Of a DNA stretch of 25,962 nt, positions 13,750 to 21,538 are shown piece by piece. Every line of letters begins with the position of its first letter. The first letter of the stretch is position 1. The translations under genes and the position numbers were made by a program. The notes below the pieces were generated by a model, which was not told the origin of the DNA, ran no database searches, and worked only from the letters and a program-made list of their open reading frames with translations. Source of the DNA: a virus; the IMG/VR virus record IMGVR_UViG_3300029812_000007, positions 1-25,962 of that record. One strand, 5' to 3'.

Positions 13750-14450
13750 TAGATTCCTCCTTTTATTATAAACTGTAATTCCATTACCTCCTGTGAGCAT
13801 CGCCTTGCAGCTATTTCACAGTATTTCTCCTCTATTTCTATGCCAATACATTTATAATTAAGTTCTTTGGCTGCCTGAGCTGTAACACCTGAACCAAGAA
13901 ATGGGTCAACAATAGTGCCGTTGGGAGGGCAACCAAACAATGCTAATTTCTTGTAAAGCAGAACAGGTTTAATGCAAGGGTGTGTATCCTTACTACCAAA
14001 TTCCACATTGGCACTAACTACATCGTTGAAGATATCCTTTCCACGAAATACCCGCCAAGGCTTATCTCCCTTTAGGCTAATAAATATTGGCTCCCAGTGT
14101 GGTAGGACGCCATAAAAAGCAGGGCGTAGGCTCAAGGGTTTATGCCAGCAAGCTAGATGGAAATAACGCCAAGGTGGGGGCGGGTTCATTCCATCAGGTA
14201 TGAAAGTTGTGGTATTGGTATAAATCAGGAAACCACCATCTTTAGTAATTAAACCAGCCTTAGTCCAGATATCATTAAGCCAAGGAATATAGTCAGCCCT
14301 CCTGTCAGCCTTTGCCCCACTGCCATAATCAACACCCACGTTGTATGGCGGGTCAGTAAGCACTAAATCCACCTTCGGCAAATGAGGCAATATCTCCCTA
14401 CAATCACAATTATAGATAGTTACCCACTTGTCGCTATAATACGGCTTCAT
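13749..14450 (-). CDS. DNA methyltransferase (N6-adenine or N4-cytosine, DPPY type)
   Basis: 233 residues. The catalytic motif TDPPYNVG lies at residues 32-39 and the AdoMet-binding motif DPFLGSGVTAQAAKELNYKCIGIEI near the C-terminus (about 188-212), the beta-class order. The centre, which includes WRYFHLACWHKPLSLRPA and VEFGSKDTHPCIKPVLLYKKL, would hold the target-recognition part. It probably modifies phage DNA against host restriction or marks it for regulation. No cognate restriction gene is adjacent. ATG 14450 is preferred (GGAAAGGG upstream) over the in-frame start at 14480. Confidence 0.88.
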   Translation of the reverse strand: MKPYYSDKWVTIYNCDCREILPHLPKVDLVLTDPPYNVGVDYGSGAKADRRADYIPWLNDIWTKAGLITKDGGFLIYTNTTTFIPDGMNPPPPWRYFHLACWHKPLSLRPAFYGVLPHWEPIFISLKGDKPWRVFRGKDIFNDVVSANVEFGSKDTHPCIKPVLLYKKLALFGCPPNGTIVDPFLGSGVTAQAAKELNYKCIGIEIEEKYCEIAARRCSQEVMELQFIIKGGI

Positions 14451-14880
14451 AATGCCCTTTCCTCCTAACACCAGCCACAAACCAGAGAGCCTTGTTCAAG
14501 TGCTTATAAAACAGCGACCGTGACATTCCCATTTCCGTGGCTAACTCTCGGCTGCTCTTCCCGTCCCGATAATGCTTTATCAGGAGCTTCCCGTCCTCTC
14601 CGCATAGCCTGAGCCTTTCCTGTAGCTCAATGCCTAGTGCCTTAATCCAGAGCTGTCTTTGCTGTGTGTTCTTTAGTTTCCTAATCAGGATATGCATGGG
14701 AATGGGCGGGTGGGAAAAGGCATACTTACCGGACATGACAATGATATCACTGCTACTCGGCAACAAATCATCATCCGTGTCCCCGGGCCACCTACCCTGG
14801 ATAATGTCATTAATATATGTAATAGCAAACTTCATCTGCTCCCTGGTAAACCTGAAATCCTCCAGCTTAACTTGCTCCAT
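14434..14880 (-). CDS. HTH transcription regulator, late-gene activator-like
   Basis: 148 residues. The C-terminal part (KLLIKHYRDGKSSRELATEMGMSRSLFYKHLNKAL) is a sigma-region-4-like HTH resembling RinA/ArpU-type phage late regulators; the N-terminal half is helical. Its position a few genes before the promoter/terminator leader of the structural operon fits a late-expression role, which is inference. It ends with TAG and overlaps the methyltransferase start by 17 nt. Confidence 0.6.
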   Translation of the reverse strand: MEQVKLEDFRFTREQMKFAITYINDIIQGRWPGDTDDDLLPSSSDIIVMSGKYAFSHPPIPMHILIRKLKNTQQRQLWIKALGIELQERLRLCGEDGKLLIKHYRDGKSSRELATEMGMSRSLFYKHLNKALWFVAGVRRKGHYEAVL

Positions 14881-15062
14881 TATTTCCTAGGTGGTTTGCG
14901 CATGATTTTATCCAATTCCTCAATGTCCTCCTCCAGCTCAACCTGCCCATTATAATAGCAGCGCGGACCCCATTTCGTTTGTTCGATGGTCACCCGCAAG
15001 TTAAACCTCTTTGCTAATTCAACTTGTTTTTCAAATTTTAGCAATGCCCATAATTTAGGCAT
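14880..15062 (-). CDS. Hypothetical protein
   Basis: 60 residues (MPKLWALLKFEKQ...), basic in the first half and ending in an acidic helix (QVELEEDIEELDKIMRK). No recognised domain. The stop overlaps the regulator start as TAATG. It seems to be a minor operon member. Confidence 0.5.
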   Translation of the reverse strand: MPKLWALLKFEKQVELAKRFNLRVTIEQTKWGPRCYYNGQVELEEDIEELDKIMRKPPRK

Positions 15063-15063
15063 T

Positions 15064-15705
15064 TTAATCCCCTATTTTATTTAATTTCTTAAAGGATATA
15101 CACCACACATATGGATTCCTCTCCCAACCATAACCTCGCTTGGCATTGAGGGAGTTCCAGAGTTCAATAAATTTCCATCTAGCATCTGGGGGCTGTTCGG
15201 AGCAACAGCCCCTTGCAAATGTGTATTGACCAATACCTTCTGCTTTACAATCATTCAGGTTTATATCCTGCACTCTCTCAACCCTAACATCAGTAATCTC
15301 CAAATCTGTTCTACTTGCTGAACGAGGCATAAAGATTGATGGGTGCCACCTTTCCCCACAACCATAAAAGGTAAATGACGGACTCTTGGGATAGTTGATG
15401 ATAGTACCATCGGCTTTATACTCAATTACGACTTCGTTTTCGCTATATGGTCGCCAAGTCTCTTTCACCCAGAGCCTATCCCCTACTTGACCATATCGAC
15501 AATGCTTGGGCATAAAGTATTTAATATCGGCATCACAGAGAAATGAAAATTCTTTCCACTTATATCCAAGATTAGTCTCAAAAGGTTGTGGGTTAATCAG
15601 TCTCCGAGTCTGTGTCTTTCGCCCATCAAGAATTGCCCTAACACTTTCGGTTGAAAATATAATAGGGTGATATGTTATTTGTCCTTTAATCTTCGTTTCT
15701 AGCAT
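15064..15705 (-). CDS. ASCH/PUA-like phage protein
   Basis: 213 residues. The pattern is that of a conserved phage protein: PIIFSTESVRAILDGRKTQTRRLINPQP, YGQVGDRLWVKETWRP, WHPSIFMPRSASRTDLEITDVRVERVQDI, and FIELWNSLNAKRGYGWERNPYVWCISF. This matches the ASCH-like (PUA-fold) group seen in many phages and sometimes labelled 'morphogenetic'. ASCH domains are thought to bind RNA or modified nucleotides; the role here is not known. Confidence 0.7.
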   Translation of the reverse strand: MLETKIKGQITYHPIIFSTESVRAILDGRKTQTRRLINPQPFETNLGYKWKEFSFLCDADIKYFMPKHCRYGQVGDRLWVKETWRPYSENEVVIEYKADGTIINYPKSPSFTFYGCGERWHPSIFMPRSASRTDLEITDVRVERVQDINLNDCKAEGIGQYTFARGCCSEQPPDARWKFIELWNSLNAKRGYGWERNPYVWCISFKKLNKIGD

Positions 15706-15739
15706 TTAATTTTATCCTCCTTTCCAATTTAACTATATC

Positions 15740-16060
15740 TTATATTAACAATTCCGCTATCTTCTCAAAATCCGAAGGACGATAAACTGCCGCAATCACT
15801 CCGGGAACCCTACCTAAAACATCAAGCCATTCTATTTGCGCTAGGGTGGGTTTCCCCTTTTGACTTTTAAGCTCGAGAAATACCAGCGATGCTGAGCCAT
15901 CTTGGTTGAGCCTTGTCAAACAGAGGTCAGGATATCCAGCCTGGCTCCGTCGGCTGTCATGCGTATGATAAATAAGCCAGCCATGAATCTTGGCCATCTC
16001 AATGACGGTTGTCATAAAGTCAGCTTCGCTAAGGCTTTCCCTGATATCCTGAATATCCAT
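15740..16060 (-). CDS. VRR-NUC domain nuclease
   Basis: 106 residues. The family motif is clear: SQAGYPDLCL, then LVFLELKSQKGKPTLAQIEWLDVL, which supplies the catalytic Asp, Glu and Lys of the PD-(D/E)XK superfamily. It is the usual size for a phage stand-alone VRR-NUC. Such proteins process branched or flapped DNA (for example Holliday junctions or replication forks). Its place close to replication and methyltransferase genes fits DNA metabolism. Confidence 0.85.
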   Translation of the reverse strand: MDIQDIRESLSEADFMTTVIEMAKIHGWLIYHTHDSRRSQAGYPDLCLTRLNQDGSASLVFLELKSQKGKPTLAQIEWLDVLGRVPGVIAAVYRPSDFEKIAELLI

Positions 16061-16083
16061 ATTTTAGTATAGCATACTGCTTC

Positions 16084-16299
16084 TCAACGACATTCAGAGA
16101 AGCAATTCATTGTGTCTATACCCAAGTCACCATTGCTATCAATAAACACAACTTTTGGGGTTTCCCCGGGCTTGGGTTCGCAGACTTTCACGATGGACAC
16201 AGTCCTGGCATTATCAGAATCAGGCATTAATCCTCCTAGCCCAGCAGTACTAGCCTTTTCCCATTTCTTGGGTGTGTATAAAGCTCTAAACGATTCCAT
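16084..16299 (-). CDS. Hypothetical protein
   Basis: 71 residues (MESFRALYTPKKWEKAS...), with a short beta segment around PKVVFIDSNGDLGIDT. No family recognised. A GGAGG site precedes the start. It lies between a zinc ribbon gene and the VRR-NUC gene. Confidence 0.5.
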   Translation of the reverse strand: MESFRALYTPKKWEKASTAGLGGLMPDSDNARTVSIVKVCEPKPGETPKVVFIDSNGDLGIDTMNCFSECR

Positions 16300-16309
16300 T
16301 TATTCCTCC

Positions 16310-16510
16310 TTATTCCCTTAGTGGAGCCAAGACTTTATTCTCTGGTACATGCGAAACGAAGCGGTCCACCAACACGCTTTGAATGTCCTTTCTCCTGCAT
16401 AGGGGACAGATGATAAAATCCTTGGTACGTTCACATCTTTCTATCGCATAGCCGCACTTGAGACAAAATTTAATTTCGTAGCCTTCTTTATCCAGATATT
16501 TATAGCCCAT
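16310..16510 (-). CDS. Small zinc-ribbon protein
   Basis: 66 residues from MGYKYLDKEGYEIKF. FCLKCGYAIERC...FIICPLCRRKDI forms a CxxC...CxxC zinc ribbon with a further Cys. I chose the ATG at 16510 because AAGGAGG lies before it; the longer frame (16618) would overlap the replication gene further. It overlaps that gene by 11 nt. It may bind nucleic acid or assist the replication protein. Confidence 0.65.
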   Translation of the reverse strand: MGYKYLDKEGYEIKFCLKCGYAIERCERTKDFIICPLCRRKDIQSVLVDRFVSHVPENKVLAPLRE

Positions 16511-16886
16511 ATTTATCCTCCTTCTGGTCTTTCTTCTTTTGGCGGTATGGCTTCTGACGTTGATATTCAGATTGATAAGCATCCCAATTATTGATATGAA
16601 TGCCATTGTTATCTTCACTTAACCGTGCATTGTCTTTATCTTTGCATTTCTGCAAAGTGCGCTCTAAGAGTTCTTCGGATACATTTAACCGATTGGCAAT
16701 GAATGAGTGTGGGTAGGACCGATTGTCATTATCCGAAATGATACCAGGAGTGGAGCAAATGGCAGCGAAATTCAAGAGATCATACCAAACGCCACGCTCA
16801 TCCGATTCAAGCTGATAACGGATACTGCCTTCTAAGCATTGTAGGGGATAAAGTTTAATCCATGTTTTCTTCCATCCGGCTCTCAC
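16500..16886 (-). CDS. Replication initiator/DnaD-like N-terminal protein
   Basis: 128 residues. WIKLYPLQCLEGSIRYQLESDERGVWYDLLNFAAICSTPGII and SFIANRLNVSEELLERTLQKC match the winged-helix N-terminus of phage replisome organiser proteins. The C-terminus is short, basic and glutamine-rich, so a primosome-recruiting DnaD2-type domain is absent or truncated. It starts at GTG 16886 with AGGAGG 4 nt upstream, and has its own promoter behind a repeat-rich block that could be an origin. The role in initiation is inference from the family. Confidence 0.65.
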   Translation of the reverse strand: MRAGWKKTWIKLYPLQCLEGSIRYQLESDERGVWYDLLNFAAICSTPGIISDNDNRSYPHSFIANRLNVSEELLERTLQKCKDKDNARLSEDNNGIHINNWDAYQSEYQRQKPYRQKKKDQKEDKYGL

Positions 16887-16916
16887 TATGCCTCCTTTTG
16901 TAACTTTCTATAGCTA

Positions 16917-16946
16917 ATTATACACAAAACTCTTAAATATAATCAA
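16917..16946 (-). promoter_or_regulatory. Predicted sigma-70 promoter of the replication gene
   Basis: -10 TATAAT (16922-16917) is perfect. A -35 TTGATT (16946-16941, 4 of 6) lies 18 nt upstream. The GTG start of the replication gene follows about 31 nt downstream of the -10. Confidence 0.6.
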
Positions 16947-16950
16947 GTTA

Positions 16951-17020
16951 TTTGTAACCCTTTGTTCCTTTTCTTGTAACCTTTCCTGTTACCTCTCTTA
17001 TCTTATCTTATCTTATCTTA
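16951..17020. repeat. TGTAAC boxes and (TCTTA)5 tandem repeat, possible origin or operator
   Basis: Five perfect TCTTA units lie at 16996-17020, with a near copy (TCTTC) next to them. Closer to the promoter are TTGTAAC at 16952-16958 and 16974-16980, an inverted GTTAC near 16988-16992, and a further TTGTAAC at 16898-16904 between the -10 and the start codon. Repeats next to a replication protein gene resemble iterons, though an operator array is equally possible. Confidence 0.45.
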
Positions 17021-17046
17021 TCTTCTCTTTTCTAATCTTTTCTTCT

Positions 17047-17298
17047 TTAATATCTTATTACGTCCTTTATAAAGTGGCTCCTGTCATGGCAAAAACCGCA
17101 GAGTAGGATCAATTCGTCATCGGTGTATGCTCGCTTTGAACCGCCCATTCCTATCGGGTCTTTGTGGTGAATCTGAAGATTACGAAAATCCCCAGCGTAT
17201 TTACAATATTCGCACAATGCCCCTATACATCTCCCGTCTATCCATTCGCCGCCGGCCCTGATACATATTCTCTGCTTTTGTGCCCTGCTTATTTTCAT
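17047..17298 (-). CDS. Small HNH endonuclease
   Basis: 83 residues. The core CEYCKYAGDFRNLQIHHKDPIGMGG...DDELILLCGFCHDRSHF has the two CxxC pairs that hold the fold together and the HH and C-terminal His of an HNH site. It differs from the three long paralogues (no coiled coil, different N-terminus), so it may be a DNA-processing nuclease of the phage instead of a homing enzyme. Confidence 0.82.
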   Translation of the reverse strand: MKISRAQKQRICIRAGGEWIDGRCIGALCEYCKYAGDFRNLQIHHKDPIGMGGSKRAYTDDELILLCGFCHDRSHFIKDVIRY

Positions 17299-17326
17299 TT
17301 ATTGTTTCTATTAACTATAATACCAT

Positions 17327-17500
17327 TTATTGGCGGGGCTTAGGAGGCTGCCTACCAGAGTAAATCTCTTCAGTAGCCCCCAGCCCCATGTCTTTGATCT
17401 GCTTTATTAGCTTCGCCCTAGTTTCTGGATTGTGGGTTCTCACCAGCTGCCTTTTAAGATATAAAAGCTTCCCCTTTTGCTCGTTAAGTATTGGTTTCAT
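17327..17500 (-). CDS. Small basic hypothetical protein
   Basis: 57 residues (MKPILNEQKGKLLYLKRQ...). Strongly basic and helical in the first half, ending SGRQPPKPRQ. Below the size normally called, but it fills the gap between the methyltransferase and the HNH gene in the same direction. The ribosome binding site is weak. Confidence 0.5.
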   Translation of the reverse strand: MKPILNEQKGKLLYLKRQLVRTHNPETRAKLIKQIKDMGLGATEEIYSGRQPPKPRQ

Positions 17501-17516
17501 AACTCTATATCGCTAT

Positions 17517-18221
17517 CTACTTCATTGCCCTCATTAGATATTTACCTATATATTCGGTATAGGCTGGAGGGATTGATTGTGTTAGTTCTTGTTTCGTCAT
17601 CCAGTCTATCCCCATAGCCTCTTTAGCTTTAGGGAAGTTACGAGTTCCATCATGTCCTACTACTGAGATAAAAGTTCCATAACTTCTAGGCACTTTCTTA
17701 GTGTAGCCGAAAGCTCCACAAACTGTATTGGCTTGGGAATAACGACTACCCAACTTGCCACCAGGGTAGATTATCTCAGGGTGCGGTCGATGAGAAGGTG
17801 CAAGCATGGCTACATTGCTTTCAAAAAGGCGGTGACGATAAAGAGGCATCTCACAAAGTGACCAACCGCAAAGCATAATATAGCCATACTTTTGACCGAG
17901 TGGAGCATCAGCAACGTTTTCAATCACCCAGGGCTTGCCTGTCGCTACAAGGATGCGGCGGGTATCTTCAATCAAAGCAGGATAATTTTTATTCTTTAAC
18001 CAGGGTAAATGGCGAAGCCTACTATAAGCCTGACAAGGCGGACTAGCGTGGTAAGCATCATATCCTTTAAGCGGAAACTTAAGGGCATCTGCTTGGTAGA
18101 ACTTAAAGGGATAGTGAGGCTGAGGTTTAATATCCACGCCTTCAACGTCAAAACCAGCACGGTAGTAGCCCATACTAGCACCGCCAGCACCACAGAATAA
18201 GTCTAATAGTCTAGGTTTCAT
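17517..18221 (-). CDS. DNA cytosine-5 methyltransferase
   Basis: 234 residues. Motif I is DLFCGAGGASMGY (residues 7-19), motif IV is ASPPCQAYSR with the catalytic Cys63, motif VI is ENV (101-103), motif VIII is YRHRLFES and motif X is PPAYTEYIGKYL. Shorter than most bacterial enzymes, as is usual for phage orphan enzymes, and with a compact target-recognition region. It probably protects phage DNA from restriction. It ends in TAG. Confidence 0.92.
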   Translation of the reverse strand: MKPRLLDLFCGAGGASMGYYRAGFDVEGVDIKPQPHYPFKFYQADALKFPLKGYDAYHASPPCQAYSRLRHLPWLKNKNYPALIEDTRRILVATGKPWVIENVADAPLGQKYGYIMLCGWSLCEMPLYRHRLFESNVAMLAPSHRPHPEIIYPGGKLGSRYSQANTVCGAFGYTKKVPRSYGTFISVVGHDGTRNFPKAKEAMGIDWMTKQELTQSIPPAYTEYIGKYLMRAMK

Positions 18222-18255
18222 ATCTCCCTTTCAGTATATATTATTTGATACCTCT

Positions 18256-18396
18256 TCATTTATCGCTCATTAAAAACGCCATAATTAGACATGTTGAACC
18301 TATTAGGGCATCCATAATACTGTCTATAGAAAGTCCAACTATCCAAAAAAGTAAACCGATTATAGTTAGTATAATCCCAAAAATTAGTCTAAGCAT
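18256..18396 (-). CDS. Small two-helix membrane protein
   Basis: 46 residues with two hydrophobic stretches, about 3-25 (RLIFGIILTIIGLLFWIVGL) and about 30-42 (ALIGSTCLIMAF). GGGGG stands upstream of the ATG, which lies just after the stop of the HTH gene. The function is unknown; a membrane role in early infection is one guess. Confidence 0.6.
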   Translation of the reverse strand: MLRLIFGIILTIIGLLFWIVGLSIDSIMDALIGSTCLIMAFLMSDK

Positions 18397-18397
18397 T

Positions 18398-18802
18398 TTA
18401 TACCCCCTTGAGTTTTGCTATCGCTCTAAACAGATTCTCCAAGTCAGGTTTAATCTGAGCCAAGAAGTCCTGATGCGCCTTGCATCTGCCTGCATTACTC
18501 ATAGGCTTGTTGCATCTTTCCTGATATTCCTGCCATGTGGAGTGAACGCGGGCATGATAGTCGCTGATTAGCCTGTTCCGTTGGCTGGCAAGCCTGGGCG
18601 GGAGAGAGGGCGGGACTATCCGTTTCCCATAGTGCAATCTTATGCCTAGTGCAAAGTTGCGGGATAGCCCTAATTTCCGCATTAAACGTGACACACTCGT
18701 TTGAGAGATACCCAGCTTAGTGGCTATTTGATAGGACGATAAATGCTTACCTGCATATAAGCGAGTTATCTCCTCCACCTGCTCATTAGTATATTTAGTC
18801 AT
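18398..18802 (-). CDS. HTH DNA-binding protein
   Basis: 134 residues. The N-terminal HTH is clear (EEITRLYAGKHLSSYQIATKLGISQTSVSRLMRKLGL), similar to resolvase-like or transposase-like HTH. The rest is helical with several Arg residues and two Cys, and no recombinase catalytic domain. Probably a regulator or DNA-binding accessory protein. Confidence 0.65.
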   Translation of the reverse strand: MTKYTNEQVEEITRLYAGKHLSSYQIATKLGISQTSVSRLMRKLGLSRNFALGIRLHYGKRIVPPSLPPRLASQRNRLISDYHARVHSTWQEYQERCNKPMSNAGRCKAHQDFLAQIKPDLENLFRAIAKLKGV

Positions 18803-18807
18803 TTATT

Positions 18808-19515
18808 TCACGCTACCTTTACTACCTTGCCGGTAAGTTCCCTTATCGTTCTCCGAAATCCCTCCGCATCTGAATTGGTGTCGCTTAAATGCAATAGCCA
18901 AATTTCTTTGACTTTGGAAAGATTGTTGGCCTTCAAAAAACCGCATACGGTCTCCAGGCTCATGTGTGATTGTATGACACGCCTCTTGAGGTCTTTGTCA
19001 ACTGTCTTATTCGCTACATTATTTTGGAGTATCTTCATACTGTAATTGCATTCAATTAAAATATGCGTCAGCCCTGTAAATCTATAGGCTATGTATTCTG
19101 TGTCCGTGGCGTATAATATCTTATCACCCTTTTGATTAGCCATCAGAAAGGCAAGTGGTTCGGTGGCATCATGGATTGTCTGAAAGGGCAATATCGCCCA
19201 ATCCCTTATCCGAAACTGTTTTAGGGCTTCAATGATATGGACACGATGTCCGTTTAGTCCCAAAACCTCTGATGTCCCTTTGCTCATATAGCAATCCACG
19301 CCAGCTTTTAGCATATCTTTGGCTGCTTTTGAGTGATCAAGTTAGAGATGTTCATGACTTACAAGCACACCGGACAATTCCGATATTGTCCAATCTAGCT
19401 TTTGCTGTATCTTCTTGAAAGGAATGCCAGCCTCTAATAAGAGCTTACTTTCCCCATCATTAACCAGATAGCAATTACCAGTTGAACCGCTTGCAAGAGC
19501 ACGAACATCAATCAT
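18808..19515 (-). pseudogene. Metallo-beta-lactamase-fold hydrolase, broken in HxHxDH
   Basis: The ATG at 19515 has a good GGGGAG site. The N-terminus is typical of the YycJ-like MBL group (VRALASGSTGNCYLV). The frame reads S-H-E-H-L-stop-L-D-H-S at residues 53-62: codons 57-58 (CTC TAA, 19347-19342) are a 6-nt insertion. Without it, the motif is HEHLDH, the perfect HxHxDH site. Downstream the same frame stays open to 18808, including the later motifs (TIHDATEPLAF, KILYATDTEYIAY). Such proteins often follow recT in phages and are thought to be its nuclease partner. As it stands, it would be a truncated, inactive protein unless the stop is read through. Confidence 0.75.
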
Positions 19516-19750
19516 TGTTCTCCCCTGACGGCCACCAACCATCAAATATCATTGTCACTCGACCGCACTTTGAGCATGTAGCGTTGTGTTCCTTACTTAC
19601 CTCCTCTAATCCATTAATCAACACATGGTCATCAGGCTTTACAAATCTTCCGCAATTAGGGCATAGACGTATAAAAGCTAATACTTCGGGGTCATCATCA
19701 CCACCATAAAACCTCATCGGGGTATTTTCATTTACTTCGATTTCAATCAT
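19508..19750 (-). CDS. Zinc-ribbon protein
   Basis: 80 residues from the ATG at 19750 (a TTG three codons upstream is also possible). LCPNCGRFVKPD and TCSKCGRVTMIFDGW give two CxxCGR knuckles about 30 residues apart. It overlaps the MBL-fold start by 8 nt. Probably nucleic-acid binding and co-translated with the recombination genes. Confidence 0.65.
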   Translation of the reverse strand: MIEIEVNENTPMRFYGGDDDPEVLAFIRLCPNCGRFVKPDDHVLINGLEEVSKEHNATCSKCGRVTMIFDGWWPSGENND

Positions 19751-19837
19751 TTCGTTCAAGCCTTACAATCCTCAGAATCCTGGACTCTCTTCTTGGCTAG
19801 GGGTCGTAGTCCTGACTGTCGCTATCCTATTATAGTA

Positions 19838-20344
19838 CTAATTTTCGAACACCTTGAATATCATCTGAGAATTATCTAGTGCCTTCTCAAGTAATTTATT
19901 TTCTACTTCTAGTTCACGAATGCGTTGTTTTAATGCCTCCAAATGCAAGGCGAAAGAATGTTTACCTTTAGGCATAGCCACCAAATTGCGAGGGCGGTTA
20001 TCGTCCTTAATACCGTTCAGGTGATGGATAATCCAGCCTTCTGGTACTGTTTTGCCGTGAGCTTGCTCCCAAACTATAACATGCTCCCGGACATAGTTAT
20101 TATGAGCTTTAGGGTGATTGGGCGCCAATATAAGTATATAACCTGATGGCTGTTTACTCCTTCCACCTTTCCAGTGTGGATTTTTACTGCCTATATGGGT
20201 AGTGCATTGGGCACAAAGTTGATATTTTGGTTTTCCTCTATTCAAAACTACCCAACGCTCCTTACCACAGTGTGGACAGGCATTCCAAATATGACGATGG
20301 TCTGATGCCTTGTAGCCCTTTCTTATTTCACCAATGAGTGGCAT
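19838..20344 (-). CDS. HNH homing endonuclease, paralogue 3 of 3
   Basis: 168 residues starting MPLIGEIRKGYK. The zinc ribbon (ACPHCGKERW...CAQCTTHIG), linker NPHWKGGRSKQ, HNH core ([37 protein letters not shown]) and C-terminal coiled coil (QRIRELEVENKLLEKALDN) match the other two paralogues. The start at 20344 (GGAGGG upstream) was chosen because all three begin MPxxGxIRK. Unlike them it does not overlap its neighbours; it seems to have its own promoter region. Confidence 0.88.
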   Translation of the reverse strand: MPLIGEIRKGYKASDHRHIWNACPHCGKERWVVLNRGKPKYQLCAQCTTHIGSKNPHWKGGRSKQPSGYILILAPNHPKAHNNYVREHVIVWEQAHGKTVPEGWIIHHLNGIKDDNRPRNLVAMPKGKHSFALHLEALKQRIRELEVENKLLEKALDNSQMIFKVFEN

Positions 20345-20462
20345 AATTCCCTCCAATAAGAAGCCCTCGCTCAGGCGGCATTTTCGGTAAGGAAACATCC
20401 GTTTAACCTGATTGAGGGCATAAAATAAATGCCTCTCGGATTTAGTTCCCTTACCTACTTAA

Positions 20463-20471
20463 AGTATAGCA
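20463..20471 (-). promoter_or_regulatory. Possible extended -10 promoter for the HNH gene
   Basis: TGC-TATACT (20471-20463) is an extended -10 element at the end of recT; no good -35 is seen. An imperfect hairpin (20414-20435) lies between it and the HNH start. Confidence 0.35.
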
Positions 20472-20480
20472 CAATTTATA

Positions 20481-21527
20481 TTACTTTACGACTTCATGGA
20501 CAGCTCTAATCTGGGTATAACATTCGCTTGGGGTTTTGACGATCTCATTATTGGATTTAACATTGAGCTCGGCCATGACCGTTGCTGGTTGCATTCCAAA
20601 GTCATCAAAACAGGCTTTATACATAGCACCTATGGTTTTGAGGCTCTCGGGATCACGCTTTGGGGTCTCTACTGTGGGGCCTGGCTCCTCATCTGGCTCC
20701 TCTATCTTTACATTAATACTATCCGTGGTCTCCTCCGTCTTCACATCAATCAATTCCCGGTTGGCATTCTCCTCAATCTCACTAGCCACTATATCCTCAG
20801 TCTGCTCATCTTCCAAGCGGTTGAAATGCTCCAGGAATAGGTCACTGTCGCTGGAAGCGTTGATGATTTTCTTGCAAGCCCTGTTTATCACAGTCCGTTT
20901 GCACATTTCCCCCGGGAATAATGAGTGAGTCGAACTAGGCAAGTTAGTATTCATCCTCGATTTGTCCCACGCCTTATGGATTTGCTCAATGGTCATTATC
21001 TCCGTATAGTCTTCCTTCCCATTCCCGAATTTAATCACACAATAAGCGGCGACGATATTTGCCTCATTTATATTCTCTAGCTTCTGTGTGTGCTTGGTAA
21101 TGCTCTTTCGGCCATGGGAGAGAGTATATTCAAACTCATCATTCTTGAAGACTACCTCTGCCCGAATGTCCTTCGTTCCTGCCACTCTCTCAGCTACGGC
21201 CATTGTCCCAAAATAACTCCTCATACATATGAGCTTTTCTCCATAGGGTATGAAGTAGCACTGCTCTTTGGTTGGGGTCAAGCCTTGGATGGCCATGCTA
21301 AGTAAAGCATTGGCTATGCTGGCTTGGGTGCAAGATTTCAATACCGGTTGCTTGTCTTTGTTGACTGTTTCCTGGAGAATCAGCCAGGCGGATTTCAGCG
21401 CATTCTCAATGCTCTAATCCTTCGGGAGTACCAGCTCTCCCCGTTCAGTGAGACTCCGCAGTCTCTTGGTCATAGATGTCACTACATCATCGGGTTTGGT
21501 CATTGCTGTCTGTTTCATTTCTGTCAT
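20481..21527 (-). pseudogene. recT: RecT-family recombinase with in-frame TAG
   Basis: The ATG at 21527 has a perfect GGAGG site and opens MTEMKQTAMTKPDDVV. At codon 38 (21416-21414) there is TAG in the segment LVLPKD-stop-SIENALKSAWLILQE, where relatives usually have Tyr. The frame then runs on without damage: CTQASIANALLSMAIQGLTPTKEQCYFIPYG and RSYFGTMAVAERVAG, the core of RecT, and an acidic linker and a small C-terminal domain (AMYKACFDDFGMQPATVMAELNV). RecT anneals single strands during phage recombination. If no readthrough occurs, initiation at an internal codon could give a shortened protein. It could be a nonsense mutation, a base-call error or, less likely, suppression. Confidence 0.8.
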
Positions 21528-21538
21528 TTTGCCTCCTT

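Noticed and set aside
16996-17036. CRISPR-like or satellite array
   Set aside because: The unit is only 5 bp with no spacers.
20414-20435. Terminator after recT
   Set aside because: The hairpin is short with a bulge and no T-run follows on either strand.
20536-20928. 130-residue plus-strand ORF opposite recT
   Set aside because: It is a Ser-rich shadow in the antisense frame without a ribosome site; RecT on the minus strand explains the region.
21414-21416. Genome-wide reassignment of TAG to an amino acid
   Set aside because: Several well-formed genes in the window end in TAG at a sensible length (for example the cytosine methyltransferase and the HTH regulator), and no other core gene has an internal TAG.
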